From positions 19,167,548-19,231,547 of the forward strand of contig OY821517.1 of assembly GCA_963682025.1 (NCBI GenBank): a stretch of 64,000 nucleotides of DNA, written 5' to 3'. A model generated the notes under the pieces. That model did not search any database, had not been told where the DNA came from, and was given only the letters and a program-made list of their open reading frames with translations. Position numbers and translations under genes: made by a program. Shown here one piece after another: positions 21,961 to 33,859 of this stretch. Numbering within the stretch: the stretch's first letter is position 1; the number at the start of each line of letters is the position of its first letter. This stretch comes from Cordilura impudica (Eukaryota; Arthropoda; Insecta; Diptera; Scathophagidae).

Positions 21961-22392
21961 ACAACACAATGGGAACTTTTCATAAAATATTTTTTTGACG
22001 ACTTGAACGGTCAGTACCAAGATATTGGATCATAAATTTAAAAACACCTTTATTAATTTAAAATGTTTCATTTATTAAAAAAAAAAAACAAACACTTAAC
22101 AGTATTCTTGTGGTAAAAGGAGTTTCCTTACGGGCTATTTATGGTCGAATTTGGTATAAATAAAAAGGTAAATTTTTTTAATTTTTCCAGTTTATTTTCA
22201 TGTGCATATTTTTATTTAAAAATTTATCGTTTATTACATATTTTTAATTGTAATCACTTATTTATCTAAAAAAAAAACTGGACTTCACGGTACAGAAAAT
22301 ATAAATAAATAAATAAAATAAAGTACACAAATATCACATATTAATCTTAATGCTAGTATCAAAGAATTCTAACTGAGTATTCGTATTCGTTT

Positions 22393-22885
22393 TACTAACT
22401 GATCCCAGCTCTCGAAATTCGAGTGCAAATTCTAGGAAATTTTATTTTTTCATTTAATAAATTATTTTATAAGATCTTAAAGGTTTGCTAATCAATTTTA
22501 GCCAATTCACAATTTTCAAATATCGATTGCGTTATTGGTTTATGTCACGATTATTTTTCAATGTCATAGGTTATGTCCAAAATTATTTTTCAATTCAGCA
22601 CAATTATTATTGTGAATGAAGAAAACAAATTGATTTTTTTTTTTTTTGCAAATACATTAACAAATTTAATAAACACATATAAGGCATTGTATAATTTTAA
22701 TGTATATATGCATTTTATTAAAAAAAAAAAAAAAATTAAAAATGTAAAAATGTAAAAATCTGTAAATCTGGTGGACAGCTAAAAAGAAATACCTTTCGAA
22801 TGAGATACGTTTGGTCAAAATCGGGAGAAAACTGTGGAACAAGAAATCGGTCACAATAAATCGCCTTATTTATTAATGTTATAGA
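22393..22885 (-). repeat. MITE-A copy with internal insertion (reverse)
   Basis: Starts CCAGCTCTCGAAATTCGAGTG (palindrome end) and ends GAAATCGGTCACAATAAATCG. Longer than other copies (about 490 bp), with extra sequence around 22520-22600 and homopolymer A/T runs. Confidence 0.55.
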
Positions 22886-22909
22886 CACTGTTGACAAATA
22901 ATGAAAACC

Positions 22910-24240
22910 TTTACTATACAATAATTGAAGCCTATCGCTGAGTTTCTGATTTTGAATATTTTCACAACGGAGCCAATTAAATTGTTGATGATATTCGTTG
23001 AAATTTTTGCTACTTTGAATTAACAGCCTCTATGAGCTTTTTTTTTTTTAATTTTGTGTTCATATTATTCGATCTTAAATTTCCCATAAAATTTCTATGC
23101 GATTGAGATCTGGTGATTGCGCTGGCCATTTCAAAACAATATCTGCATTAGATTGTAGACATACGGTTACAATTTTTGTGATGTGTTTTGGGTCATAATT
23201 TGTTGGAACTTCTAGATTAGGCGCATATTTTCTTTCAAGTATGGATACATTACGTCATTTAGAATTTTCCTGTATATGCTACTCCAGTTAGAATATCATT
23301 TGCTTGTATTTGATCTATTTCTTGGCCCGAAAATCAACCTCATACCATAATATTGCCACCGCCAAACTTAACAGTTTTTTTTATACTAGCAGACTCCAGC
23401 ACTCGGAATTCGAGTGCAATTTCTGGGCAGCTTTATTTTTCAACTTAGCCAATTCACAAACCAACACTTTTATGGTTAATTATTATTGTCAATGAAGATA
23501 ACAAACTCATTAACAATCACATTAACAGATTTAAAAAACACACGTAGCATATGTATAACTTTATGTATGTGTTAGTAACAACTTTAAATGCAATTTACTC
23601 AAAATATAGGAAAAAACTTAAAAATCTGTAAACCTGGCGAACAGCTAAAAAGAAATACCTTTCAAATAATTAATCTTTGGTCAAAATCGGGATAAAACGG
23701 TAGAACAAAACATCGGTCACAAGAAATCGGCTAGCCTATTAATATTATAGATATTTAGCATCTAGTCTATTTCCCTTTGGCCTTCGGTTCTATCATGGCC
23801 TCTTAAATTAAACTTGTATTCCTCTGAAAATAGAACAGTATTCCAATTCCGTCCTGACCAGTTCATGTGTTCTAAAGCAAAATTAAGGCGACCAGACGAT
23901 TTTTCTCTGTTTCTTAATAGGACGATAACAACCAAGATCAGCCCAGTCGGGAAGCAGATCGAACACTTTAATTTAGTTTCGGATTGTTAATCGTCTTTAG
24001 GAAGTATATTTTTTACATTTTTAAAGTTCTATTGCTATTATTGACTATTTTACGGGGCCTGTCGGCATCGTACCTCTTTCATAATATTTCTTGATAGTTT
24101 TTGAAATTATGGATTTGATCATAAAATATTTCTCACAAATTTTTTTTGCTTAAGATCAACAGTAAAATCATCTCTCATTCTGGCTTTCAACTCTTTACAA
24201 AACATTATTCTTGCTATTATTTTATAATAATTAATTATAA
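22910..24240 (-). pseudogene. Tc1-like transposase relic split by a MITE
   Basis: Minus-strand pieces in order. 24240-24050: helix-turn-helix with a GRPRKT-like linker, shared with 4881-5165. About 23950-23770: ALEHMNWSGRNWNTVLFS followed by EEYKFNLRG, the first catalytic block, where the usual DE is EE. Then MITE-A occupies 23396-23734. Then KFGGGNIMVW at about 23365. Finally WPAQSPDLNRIEILW at about 23125-23080, the third catalytic block with its aspartate intact. Many stops and frameshifts separate them. Tc1 transposases cut and paste their own TIR-flanked DNA at TA. A possible left terminus, TACAGTGAGTAAC, lies at about 21952; the right end is lost at a mini-me-like copy (24278). Confidence 0.65.
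23396..23734 (-). repeat. MITE-A copy inserted in Tc1-like relic
   Basis: CTAGCAGACTCCAGCACTCG at the left and GAAATCGGCTAG at the right form the imperfect TIRs; 339 bp. Transposase motifs lie on both sides in order, so the insertion is later than the Tc1 copy. Confidence 0.65.
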
Positions 24241-24277
24241 GAATAAAAAATTTAAAAAATAATTTTGTATTTAAATA

Positions 24278-25092
24278 CAAGTAAGAAAATTATAGTCGGT
24301 CTAGACCGACTATACGATGCCCTATACCATGCGTTTAGAGACCCTGTCTCTTAGGTCCAACTATTTAGATAAAGAAAATAAGCATAAACCAAGTTTAAGT
24401 GACATTGTTATTAATTTTTTTACTTTCGGATAGAAAAAGTTCATATCGGATGTTATATTTATTTGGGGACTAGGTCAAAAATTGGACCGGTCCTGACCGT
24501 ATATGGTAAGGTCACTTATCTTTTGCAAAAATATATAAATAACTAATTTGAGAAAAATTTCTGCAATATTTTTGTTTTTTGATAGATTTAAGTGAAGATC
24601 GGGAAGCAGCTTTATATAGAGGCTATGCCTAAAAATTGTCCTATAGGGTTTATTTGTGGACTACTGACTATTAAGAGTAATAAATATACACAAACCTAAT
24701 TTGACCACGACCTATATGATAAATTGGATATTGTGGCAATTTAAGACGATATCATAGGGGCCATTTGTATGGGGACTAGGTCTAAACATGCAGCGATTTT
24801 AACCAATTTCAATAGCTTTCATGCTATGGTCGACGGAAGCTTATATACTAAATATTATTAAAAAATTATTCATATTTGCGACCTGTAGTTTGATTGCAAG
24901 GTTAACATGGGCACTCAGACGGACGGACGGACAGGCGGACATCGCTAAACTGACTCAGTAATTCAGTAATTCTCAGAAATTAATTTTGAGTCGTTCGGTA
25001 AAAAAATGATGGGTCTAGTTCAAATATTTTTGGTAGTTACAAATATCAGCACAAAGTCACTATACCGTGATCTCATAGTGGTATAGGGTATA
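24278..25092. repeat. mini-me-like copy, full length (orientation A)
   Basis: CAAGTAAGAAAATTATAG plus palindrome at the left, GGACGG tract at 24920-24942, TAGTGGTATAGGGTATAA at the right. More diverged than the copies at 9-11 kb. Confidence 0.8.
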
Positions 25093-25101
25093 AAAATTAG
25101 C

Positions 25102-25199
25102 CTATCCACTCAAATTTGGTTCATGCCTATTTCTATTTTAATTAGCTAGACCTAAGAGATGGGGTCTCTAAACGTATCGTATAGGTTATCTTACTTGTT
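25102..25199. repeat. mini-me-like end fragment (orientation B)
   Basis: TATCCACTCAAATTTGG to TTATCTTACTTGTT; the palindrome is deleted. Faces the previous copy in inverted orientation. Confidence 0.5.
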
Positions 25200-25998
25200 G
25201 GTAATGGTAAATCGGGTTTTTAATGAAAAATTTAAGTATTCTGCAGGGAACTGAAAATTTCTTATTTTTTGGTGTAATTGCTCCTGTTTTTATCACATAT
25301 AATAGTAAAATTGCGGAACAATCCTGAAATATTTCACGTAAATTTCAGTGTAAAATGAAAGCCATTAGCTGTAGTAAAAACTAAAGGTACTAAGCTGGAA
25401 AACTAGAATTTTACTGTTCCTTACAGAAACCCAAAAATACCATTGAAAAGAGTTTTAAATGAAAATTTAACTTTGGTTTATTTTGAAGCGAACAACAATT
25501 TTTAATATTTTAATTTGGGTAAAACTGATAAATAAAAGGGTATTTATTTAAAACATAAAAGTCCAAATATCTCGAAAACTAATTGTGAAAACGAAATTTA
25601 CACAACTCTCCAAAATTCTAATCAAAGTGGATAAAATCGTGAGACATAGATTTCAATATTTCAGATAGGCATTACCTTACTTCCGTTATATGTATGTATA
25701 TTTAAAAAAGTTTATTTATATTTTATTTATTTATCTTTTTCTGTACTCATATCCATAAGCTCCCAGATTTCACATCCATACGATAACTTAAAGATTTAAG
25801 TTGACCCATAAACTACAAATTTTATAACTTAACTTCTACTATTTTAAAAAAGTTTCTATATAGAGCATTTTTCTATAAGTATCATTAATGATTTCCTCGA
25901 GCGTACATTGTAAAGTCACTGATATTCACCAAAATATAAAAAAGAACTCATATGCAATTTACTTTCATTATTTTGTGTTATATTGACGAAGTTTTTTT
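25200..25998. other. No feature supported
   Basis: AT-rich, no convincing ORF or repeat match within the window. Confidence 0.4.
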
Positions 25999-26700
25999 TA
26001 TACCCTATACCACTTTGTGGTTTGGGTATAATGACTTTGTGCTGCTGTTTGTAACAATCAAAAATATTTGACCTACACCCATCTTTAATTATACCGATCG
26101 AATCAGAATCACTAACTGATTCGATTTAACGAATTCCGTCCGTCCGTCCGTCTGTGTGTCCATGTAAAGCTTGTAATCAAACTGCAGTTGGCAAATATGA
26201 ATATATTTTGATGAAATTTGGTATTTAATCCCATACAAATGACCCCAATGAAATCAACATATATCGCCATAAGATCCAAATTATCATACAAATCTTAGTC
26301 AAATTGGGTTTGTATGTATATATTACATCCATTAATCAGTAGTCCAAAAATTATCCCTATTGGACAACTCTTAGTCATAGGCCCCATATATAGCTGCTTC
26401 CCGATCTTCACTTAAATCTATCAAAAAAGAAAAATATTGCACTGATTCTTCTCAAATTTTGTTTGTATATATTTTTGCAAAACACAAGAGACTTTACCAA
26501 ATATGGTCAGGATCGGTCCATTTTTGGCCTAGTCCCCATATAGATATAGCATCCGATATGAACTTTTTCATATCCCACTTAAATTTGGTTTATGCTTATT
26601 TTCTATATCCAGTTAGTTGGGCCTGAGAGATAGGGTCTCTAAACACATGGTATAGGGTATCGCATAGTCGGTCTAGACCGACTATAATTTTCTTAGTTGT
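25999..26700. repeat. mini-me-like copy with internal deletion (orientation B)
   Basis: TATACCCTATACCACTTTG to CTTAGTTGT. Compared with full copies, about 90 bp between GAAATTTGGTATTTAAT and CCCATACAAATGACC are missing, and so is a block near 26570. Confidence 0.8.
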
Positions 26701-27054
26701 TTTTTGTTGGTTTTTTTATTTCGTTAACTTTTCAACTCCTGCTGGTGGTGGTGTGTGTAACGACAAGTTTTTATTGTTTTTTTTTTCTACTTTTCTTAAG
26801 TTGTGTAACTTTTAATTAAAAATACTTCTTTCGGTGTGATGGCAAACTTACAATAATTGGCAAATATCAATTATGTTGTGCGTACATGAATAGAATGTTG
26901 TAATAAAAGGATTCGTCAAGACAACTGACTAACATGTTTTGATGCTTGTTTGCATAAAAAAAATCATATTAAAAATGTAAATGTATTTCAGAAAAACTAT
27001 AAATCAAGGACCAAAAATAATTATTATTTTTCAACTCTTTCTTTTAACTCATAG
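26701..27054. other. No feature supported
   Basis: AT-rich, no ORF or repeat match recognised. Confidence 0.35.
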
Positions 27055-27312
27055 TCTCAGTCTGTCTGTCTGTCATGGGGCCACCCCATTTTCCCTGATA
27101 CAAAAGTCTTGTTGTGACTATAGGTTAATTTTGGGGTAGTCACGAACAGTCAGGTCGATAGACTTACCGTGAAATAAATTAACTTTGACATAATCACGCA
27201 CAGTCACGCATAGTCACACACAGTCATGAAGAGATTAAAACCTCACTTCCCCTCAGCTGAACGATCTGAAACTTTGTCCACAGAATTGTTGTGGCCAAAG
27301 ATTTATTTTAAG
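27055..27312. repeat. Tandem-like GTCY-bearing repeat, left of LINE
   Basis: CAGTCTGTCTGTCTGTCATG, then repeated AGTCACGCA/CACAGTCA blocks and GAAGAGATTAAAACCTCACTT. The same block recurs at 30055-30175, so the LINE at 27313 landed within a diverged direct repeat. Probably another mini-me-like subfamily. Confidence 0.55.
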
Positions 27313-27333
27313 ATTGTATTGTATTGTATTATA

Positions 27334-28344
27334 TTAAAGAGGTGACAAAAGTACTGTGACCAAATGATCTATTGTACTTCCCTCTGATAAAAGTTTGTCC
27401 CTATAAAATTCACCCAATCCTGAAGCCCTCAGAAATTCGAGGATGTTGGTTGCTTTCAGTGATTTTATTTTGCTCCCTGGTATTTGGAAAGAACCCAGGT
27501 GCTTTTTCGTCTTATGCATTAAAGCTCCACAATCCCCCAGTATGTGCTCCGCTGATTCTGTCTTCTCATCGCAGAATCTGCACATGGGCTTCACTTCAAT
27601 TCCTAACCTGCTCAGATGCTCCCTGAGCCTGCAGCGACCAGTTAGAATCCCGGCTAGTATTCTCAGTCCGTTCTTGGACAGTCCGGTACATGACTCAAAT
27701 CTCTTACTGTTGTAGTTACCTAACAAGAGTTTTGATTGCCTTAAGCCTGGGTGGCTCGAGAAAAGCTCCTGTCTGATATGATTCTCACATTCTCTAAGTA
27801 CGCCCTCCCATACTCCTTTTCCTATTCCACAAACTGGTTCCGGCCCCATTAGCTTTGTGGAAGCTCCCTTTATGGCAAGTTCATCCGCTTGCTCATTTCC
27901 CCGGATCCCAATATGTCCCGGGACCCAACAAAGGCTGACCTTATTGTGTCTGCCTAGCTCATTCAGTCTCTGCAGACAGTCCCATACTAACTTAGAGTTT
28001 ACTACATAGGAGCCTAGTGCTCGAATAGAAGCTTGACTATCTGATAATATGGTTATGTCCTGTCTTTTGTACTTCCTATTTAAGTTAATCTGTGCACATG
28101 TATCGATGGCATAAATTTCCGCCTGGAAAATACTCGTGTGTATTCCCATTGATTCGTAGTATTTGGTTCTAGGCCCAAAGACTCCCGCCCCTGTTCCATT
28201 TCCGGTCTTTGACGCGTCCGTGTACCATTTGATCGTATCCTCCTTTAGAGAATATGCTGTTCTCAAACTACTCCATTCATTTTTATTACTAAGTTTTGTA
28301 ACAAAGTTTTTCTTGAAATCGTATTTCTTCTCAGTCCTGTCCAT
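27334..28344 (-). pseudogene. RNase H and C-terminal domain of truncated LINE
   Basis: A 336-codon open reading. RNase H catalytic residues are all visible: WYTDASKTGNGTGAG (D), SIFQAEIYAID (E), ITILSDSQASIRAL (D) and WVPGHIGIRGNEQADELA (H and D). It degrades the RNA template strand during element synthesis. The C-terminal part carries LAGILTGRCRLREHLSRLG and a cysteine/histidine motif CRFCDEKTESAEHILGDC, typical of I/R1-type elements. The stretch is intact but belongs to a broken ORF2; it is joined to the RT through a frameshift near 28400. Confidence 0.85.
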
Positions 28345-28436
28345 TGGACAGTCTAGGAGGGAGTAATCTCTAAACTTGACTTATTCGGTTCCATTGCCCT
28401 TCATCCCCCTTTATCCTGATTGCCCTTGCCAGGGCT

Positions 28437-30027
28437 TCATTTTGCACCACTACATATATGTAGTGGGCTTTGATCCAAGAGTACTTCAAGTGATGCCGTT
28501 GGGCACGTTCTCATTGCACCCGTTATCCCAACACACGCTAGTCTTTGTAGTCTACTTAACTTCATTTGAGTTGATTTTAGCACTGTCCTTTTGGCACACG
28601 CCCGGACCATCATGGAATACATCCAGTATAGGATGCTGTGCTTACATCCCCAGGTTCTACCCGCTACCCTTCTACATATCACTGTAGCACGCTTAACTTT
28701 CTCTGTAATATGGTTTACGTGTGCCTTCCATGTCAACTTGCTGTCTAGCACTATGCCCAGATATTTCACGTCTATCTTTGGTTCGATGACTTCTCCTAGA
28801 ATTTGAATTGCCTTCCATCTTGGAAGTTTTCTTCTCCTGGTAAATGGTACAATAGTGGTCTTTGTCGGATTGATGTTCAGTCCTGTTGCCCTACACCATT
28901 TTTTGATAATTCTCAGCCCTCTTTGGACAATGTCACAAAGGGTTTCCTCGAATTTGCCTCTTGCTATTATGACTATATCATCTGCGTAGCCTTGACATTC
29001 TATACCTGCTTCCGACAGTTCCATTAATAGTTCGTCAATAACCAGACTCCACATTAGAGGCGAATGAACCCCTCCCTGTGGACATCCTCTGGTTGACGGG
29101 TATGGTTTCCCCTTCTGCTAATGTTTATGCTGATCTTGTGTTGAGAACTTCTACCATCCATCTTGATGTCACTAAATCTACTCCTCTTCGGTTTAATGCC
29201 CTTTCTATTACATCATGTGAAGTACTATCAAAGGCTCCTTCTATATCTAGGAAGGCACAAACGGCTATTTCCTTCTCATCAAGTGATTTTTGAATAGTGC
29301 CCACTAGGTTGGTAAGAGCGGTCTCTGTTGATCTGCCCGCTCTATACGCATTCTGGTTTGGATGCAAAGGCATCTGTTGTAATTCCCACATCTTAGATAG
29401 TTGTCCACTGCTTTTTCAAGTGTCTTCAACATGAAAGATGTTTGGCTTATCGGTCTGAAGGATTTTGGATGCGCAGTGTCTTTCTTCCCCACTTTGGGTA
29501 TGAACACTACTTTTGCCGTCCTCCATGCTTCTGGTATGTACCCCAAGGCCAAGCTGTTACGCCTGATATTTATTAATGGTAAAATTTCCTTTAGGCCCTT
29601 TTGTAATAAGGCAGGAAAAATACCATCCGTTCCGGGGGACTTGTAGGGTTGAAAGGTGCCTGAAGCCCATTCTAGTCTTTGCGTTGAACAAATTTCGATT
29701 GCTATTTGCCTATTTTCCCGACTAGGGTTTCTTCGACTGTTACTCAACCGTTCGTTGTCTACTGCCACACTTCCTGGAGAGTGTGTCTTTAATAACAACT
29801 CTGCCCTTTCTCGGCCATTTTTCGTGTAACTACCGTCTTCTTTCTTAAGTGATATTGTTAGTTCTGGCCCGCATTTCGCAAACTTCATGTATAGCCTTGC
29901 CGCTTCCGGAAGAGATTCCATATTTTCATAGAATTTCCTAAAGCTAATTTTAGCTTTCCTTATCTCTTTATTATATTCAGTTAGTTTGGCCCTATAAAGC
30001 TCCCACTGCCCGTTTCGCTTTGCCCTA
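28437..30027 (-). pseudogene. Reverse transcriptase of truncated LINE
   Basis: Frames 29921-29304, 29391-29125 and 29054-28437 join into one RT. Motifs: YKSPGTDGIFPALLQKGL, AKVVFIPKVGKKD and SFRPISQTSFMLK; QNAYRAGRSTETAL; VCAFLDIEGAFDSTS; STRGCPQGGVHSPLMWSL; CQGYADDIVIIARG (catalytic YADD intact); VKYLGIVLDSKLTWK. Frameshifts lie near 29390 (LRC to MWELQQ), near 29115 (just before RGCPQGG) and near 28440. Upstream of the first Met the frame continues to the 5' breakpoint at 30027. Role in life: target-primed reverse transcription. Confidence 0.85.
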
Positions 30028-30200
30028 TTATTTTAAGTTAGTCGCATGCAGTCAAGCATCGTCACACATAGTCACGAAGAGATTAAAACATCACTTCCCC
30101 TCATCCAATCAATCTGAAACATGGTCCATGGCCTTGTTGTGACCAAAGATTAATTTTAAAATAGTCTCGCACAGGCACGGAGCACAAAGCTCATATGTAT
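30028..30200. repeat. Right part of the repeat hosting the LINE
   Basis: Starts with the duplication TTATTTTAAG, then GTCACACATAGTCACGAAGAG and TCACTTCCCCTCATCCAATC, parallel to 27215-27260. 30200-30590 beyond it shows nothing. Confidence 0.5.
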
Positions 30201-30589
30201 AAGGAAAGAATGAGTTTTAATAAAAACTTCGTCTTTATGGGGTAGATTATTAATAATTACACTGGTCTACAAATTAAAAAAAAAATTTACTGCAAAAAAC
30301 GATGCATGTTTTTTAATTAATCTGCGTGCGCTGAATTCGAAGATGGCATAAAAAATGGGCTATCTTATTTATTTTTTATCGCCTGCTGGCATTACTGTAA
30401 AACAGTCAATACTGACATTACAATTTGACAATTATTAATTTGGGAGAAGCCCACATTCATTCTAAGTCTTCATAATAGTAGCGCTTAAGCATGTCAGGGA
30501 GATCGTGGGTTACTGATTCAAGCTATTTTTGCTTTGTATGTGTGGTGAATTTTTGATTGGAAAAAAAGGATATGCAATATCAGGATCAT

Positions 30590-31302
30590 TAAAATATGCA
30601 TATTAGCACTATTTTTGTTTTGCTGTTTCGCAATAGTTGCAGAACTGTTTCATACAAGTCAAATGGCAAGAAGATTTATTTCGATTTTTCAATTCCAGTA
30701 CTTTGGAGAGAGTCCAGTAACGATCAAATCGATTGTTATTTCTGTTTAACAAAAATTGCTGGATTCAATATGAAAAATCTAAAAAGTATTACTTACGTGA
30801 ATGTCCCAACTGTTTCCAAACCAGTTCAACGTCCACAAAATGATCCATTACCGGTCACTTCCCAGTGCTACGAGCAGTGAGTGCGAACTATCTTTCACCA
30901 CCAATGGTAGTTTGTATGAGGCTGATGATAAATGCCATTTAGTGACTCAAGCTGAGCTGAAAGATCTAATTCGGGATTTATATTTAACGAAGCCAGACGC
31001 AGAATTACTAGCTTCACGCATGCAGCATTGGAAGCTTGGAATTGGTACATACTTGGAATTGGCCGGATGTTTTGAAAAGAAACACTCTCACTCCAGCGAT
31101 ATGACAAAACTGAATAGAGGTTATTTATTGATGGCTCTAAGTACAGTTTAAAGGCTCTTCTTTTGCATAATGGGATGCCATTAATACAAAGGAAAATTAT
31201 GACTGAAATTTTGACATTACTCAAATACAGCGATCATAAATGGAAGATCTGTGGTGACCTTAAGGCATGTGATTTAAACTTCTTTGTATATATAGTATAG
31301 AC
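30590..31302 (+). pseudogene. Unidentified multi-copy protein family, 5' part
   Basis: Frames join to a cysteine-bearing protein: QIDCYFCLTKIAGFN, then YVNVPTVSKPVQ, a frameshift near 30870, HLVTQAELKDLIRDLYL, ELLASRMQHWKLG, a frameshift near 31110, LFIDGSKYSLKALLLHNG, YSDHKWKICGDLKA. I recognise this pattern as one recurring in many predicted, probably repeat-derived arthropod and cnidarian proteins of unknown function; no function can be given. The reading resumes at 36028 on the far side of the Transib element, so the gene was cut by that insertion. Start codon and N-terminus are not defined. Confidence 0.5.
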
Positions 31303-31307
31303 CATCG
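31303..31307. repeat. Transib target-site duplication CATCG (left)
   Basis: CATCG immediately before CACTGTGG; the identical 5 bases follow the right end at 36023-36027. Transib elements are known to make 5-bp, GC-containing duplications. Confidence 0.75.
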
Positions 31308-32090
31308 CACTGTGGCTGAAATTTTGATTTCATTGGCCAAAAGTCTGATTTTTTTTGTCACCGATTTTTAAAATTTTAACGCCTTTTGGTAACTAATATA
31401 TCCAGATTAAGGTAGCCAAAAAAATTAGGTTAAACAATTGCTAATTGTGGGCATGGCATGCTGTGAAATTCAACTGTATTTTTAATTTCAGAAAAAGGTG
31501 ATTTTTTTTTTGTTTTTTATCAAAAATAAATGGTTACTACTCGCAAGCTGTCATCGATAATGACTTGCGGTTTTTTTTTATGATGTTGGTAGGATTATAG
31601 TCTTTAGTTGTTGTAAATGGTCACAGCTCTACCGTTTAATATTAGGGGCGTTATGAAATATTTATGAAACTATTATATTTTTCTCAAATTACAACTTTAG
31701 TGGAATAGAACTTCTAGGGAACAAAAGGGAACAAGAAACGTATACCACCCGGAAAAAGGCGAAAGTGTCCTCTTTAACCGTATATATACTATTACTCTAA
31801 AAAAATTCAAACTACGATAATTTAACCAGCCCTATAGATACTCGTATACAGTGGTGTATTAAATATGTGCTTTAGGTATTTTTTTATAGCTTATAGTAGT
31901 GATTATTTGTTCTATTACCAGTACATATTTGTAAGTGAGAATGTCAATACACAGAGCATGTAATTCATTAGTAACCTGGGTTTTTTTTTATTATCATACC
32001 TTTTTTATACCTTTTTATTTTACCTAACAATGCACTAATGCAAGTAGTAAAGAAAACACACACAGGTAATTCATTTGTATAGTGGGTTTT

Positions 32091-32845
32091 TATACCCTAT
32101 ACCACTATATGGTTTGGGTATAATGACTTTGTGCTGCTGTTTGTAACAACCAAAAATATTTGACCTAGACCCATCTTTAATTATACCGATCGAATCAGAA
32201 TCACTTTTTGTGTTCATTTAACAATGTCCGTCCCTCCGTCCGTCCGTCTGTGTGTCCATGTAAACCTTGTAATCAAACTGCAGGTCGCAAACATGAATAT
32301 ATTTTGATGAAATTTGGTATATAAGCTTTTATCGGCCATGGAATGAACGCTAATGAAATTTGTGAGAATCGGTCCATGTTCAGACCTAGCCCCCATACAA
32401 ATTACCCCTATGAAATCGACATAAAATGCCATAAGATCCAGATTGTCATATAGATCTTACTCAAATTGGGTTTCTATGCGTTCATTACATCCACTATTGA
32501 GTAGTCCAAAAATGATCCCTTTGGCCCCATATAGAGCTGCTTCCCGATCTTCACTTAAATCTATTAAAAAACTAAAATATTGCACTGATTATTCTCAAAT
32601 TTTGTTTGTATATATTTTTGCAAAATACAAGAGACTATACCAAACATGATCAGGATCGGTCTATTTTTGGACCTAGTCCCCATATAGATATCTGCAGCCA
32701 AAAAAATTAATAAAAATACCACTCAAATTTGGTTTTTGCTTATTTTCTATGTCCAGTTAGTTGGGCCTAAGAGATAGGGTTTCTAAACGCATGGTATAGG
32801 GTATCGTATAGTCTGTCTAGACCGACTATAATTTTGTTACTTGTT
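32091..32845. repeat. mini-me-like copy (orientation B) inside Transib
   Basis: TATACCCTATACCACTATATGG to TTTTGTTACTTGTT. About 30 bp missing near 32690 (CATATAGATATCTGCAGCC). Flanked on both sides by related ATGCACTAATGC-containing sequence of the host element. Confidence 0.8.
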
Positions 32846-33049
32846 TATATATTATTTTAGGTAGAAATGCACTAATGCCATTTTCATACCTTTTTATTTT
32901 ACCTAGAAACATAGTATGATGGCTTATGAGAAGGCTTATAAGAAAGCGACATTTGAACACAAACTCAATTGCTGTAATATATATCAGCAACAGTCGCAAA
33001 TAAAAATATTCAGAAAAGTTACAGTTATAATTACAATTACGTTTAGGTG

Positions 33050-33805
33050 GGCAGCAAATCGAAGTAAGCTACCATTTAGTGCTGACAATGATAGATCGTA
33101 AAGTAGGTCAGGCTTTGACTAACTCGAAGGCTGCATCCAGCTGCATTCAGGACCAATAAGAAACAACAAAACCAACAAAGAGTTAAGAAGTTCAAAAAAG
33201 AAACATGTTCAAGATGAATATCGCAAATTTAGATTGATTATAGATCAGCCAAGACAAGGGTCAGGCAATACAAATGATGGCAATACCGCAATAAGATTTT
33301 TTTCGGATTTCGAAACAGCATCTGAAATAACAGGAGTGGATTTAAACCTTATTTTCAGATTTAAAATAATCCTAGAAGTACTTGCGTGCAATGAAGAAAT
33401 TGACTCTAGAAAATTTGGAGATTATGCTAAGGAAACTGCAAAAATATATACGACCAACTACCCATGGAAAAATATGTCTGCAACAGTTCACAAAATCCTT
33501 TATCATGGAGAAAATGTCATTTGGTGCAACTTGGAGTTCTATCAGAGGAGGCTCAGGAAAAAAGGAATAAGGATTACAGATTTTATAGAGAGCAAAATAC
33601 TAGAAAAATTTCACGAAACTCCACAAATGAAGATATATTTAATATATCATTGGCAACGTCAGATCCGTTTATTTCCAGTATTCGAAATCAATGGAAAGTG
33701 GAACATCGGGATTTAGATGAAGAAGTAAAAAAACTACTAAAAAACAGATATAACACAGAAAAAAATATAGAATATTTGCAAGCAATATTTGAGTCAAATG
33801 AATAA
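33050..33805 (+). pseudogene. Transib/RAG1-core-like transposase fragment
   Basis: Plus-strand reading: YHLVLTMIDRKVGQALT at about 33070-33120 (parallel to LYLTVIDGKVLNALT of the copy at 11400-13537); RLIIDQPRQGSG and NTNDGNTAIRFFSD; ITGVDLNLIFRFKIILEVLA; KFGDYAKETAKIYTTNYPW; TVHKILYHGENVI (both zinc-type histidines); then a frameshift near 33535; LSEEAQEKRNKDYRFYRE with the candidate catalytic Glu; RKISRNSTNEDIF; TSDPFISSIR. The N-terminal half with the first aspartate is gone, and the segment between the cysteine motif and DQPRQGSG is deleted. Its place between the Transib ends supports its identity. Confidence 0.65.
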
Positions 33806-33859
33806 TAATTATAATTGCCTTCCATTGTTATTTAAGTATGAAAAAAATAGTATTAGTAA

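Larger units (their letters stand above)
27313..30027 (-). mobile_element. 5'-truncated non-LTR retrotransposon with RNase H
   Basis: Minus-strand LINE copy flanked by a 10-bp duplication TTATTTTAAG (27303-27312 and 30028-30037). Its 3' tail is a short (AATAC)n array (complement at 27313-27335). The coding reading runs right up to the 5' breakpoint (NRAKRNGQWELY...), so the copy begins inside ORF2, between the endonuclease and RT domains. No ORF1 or endonuclease is present. RT followed by RNase H points to the I, LOA or R1-related clades. Three frameshifts disable it. Confidence 0.85.
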
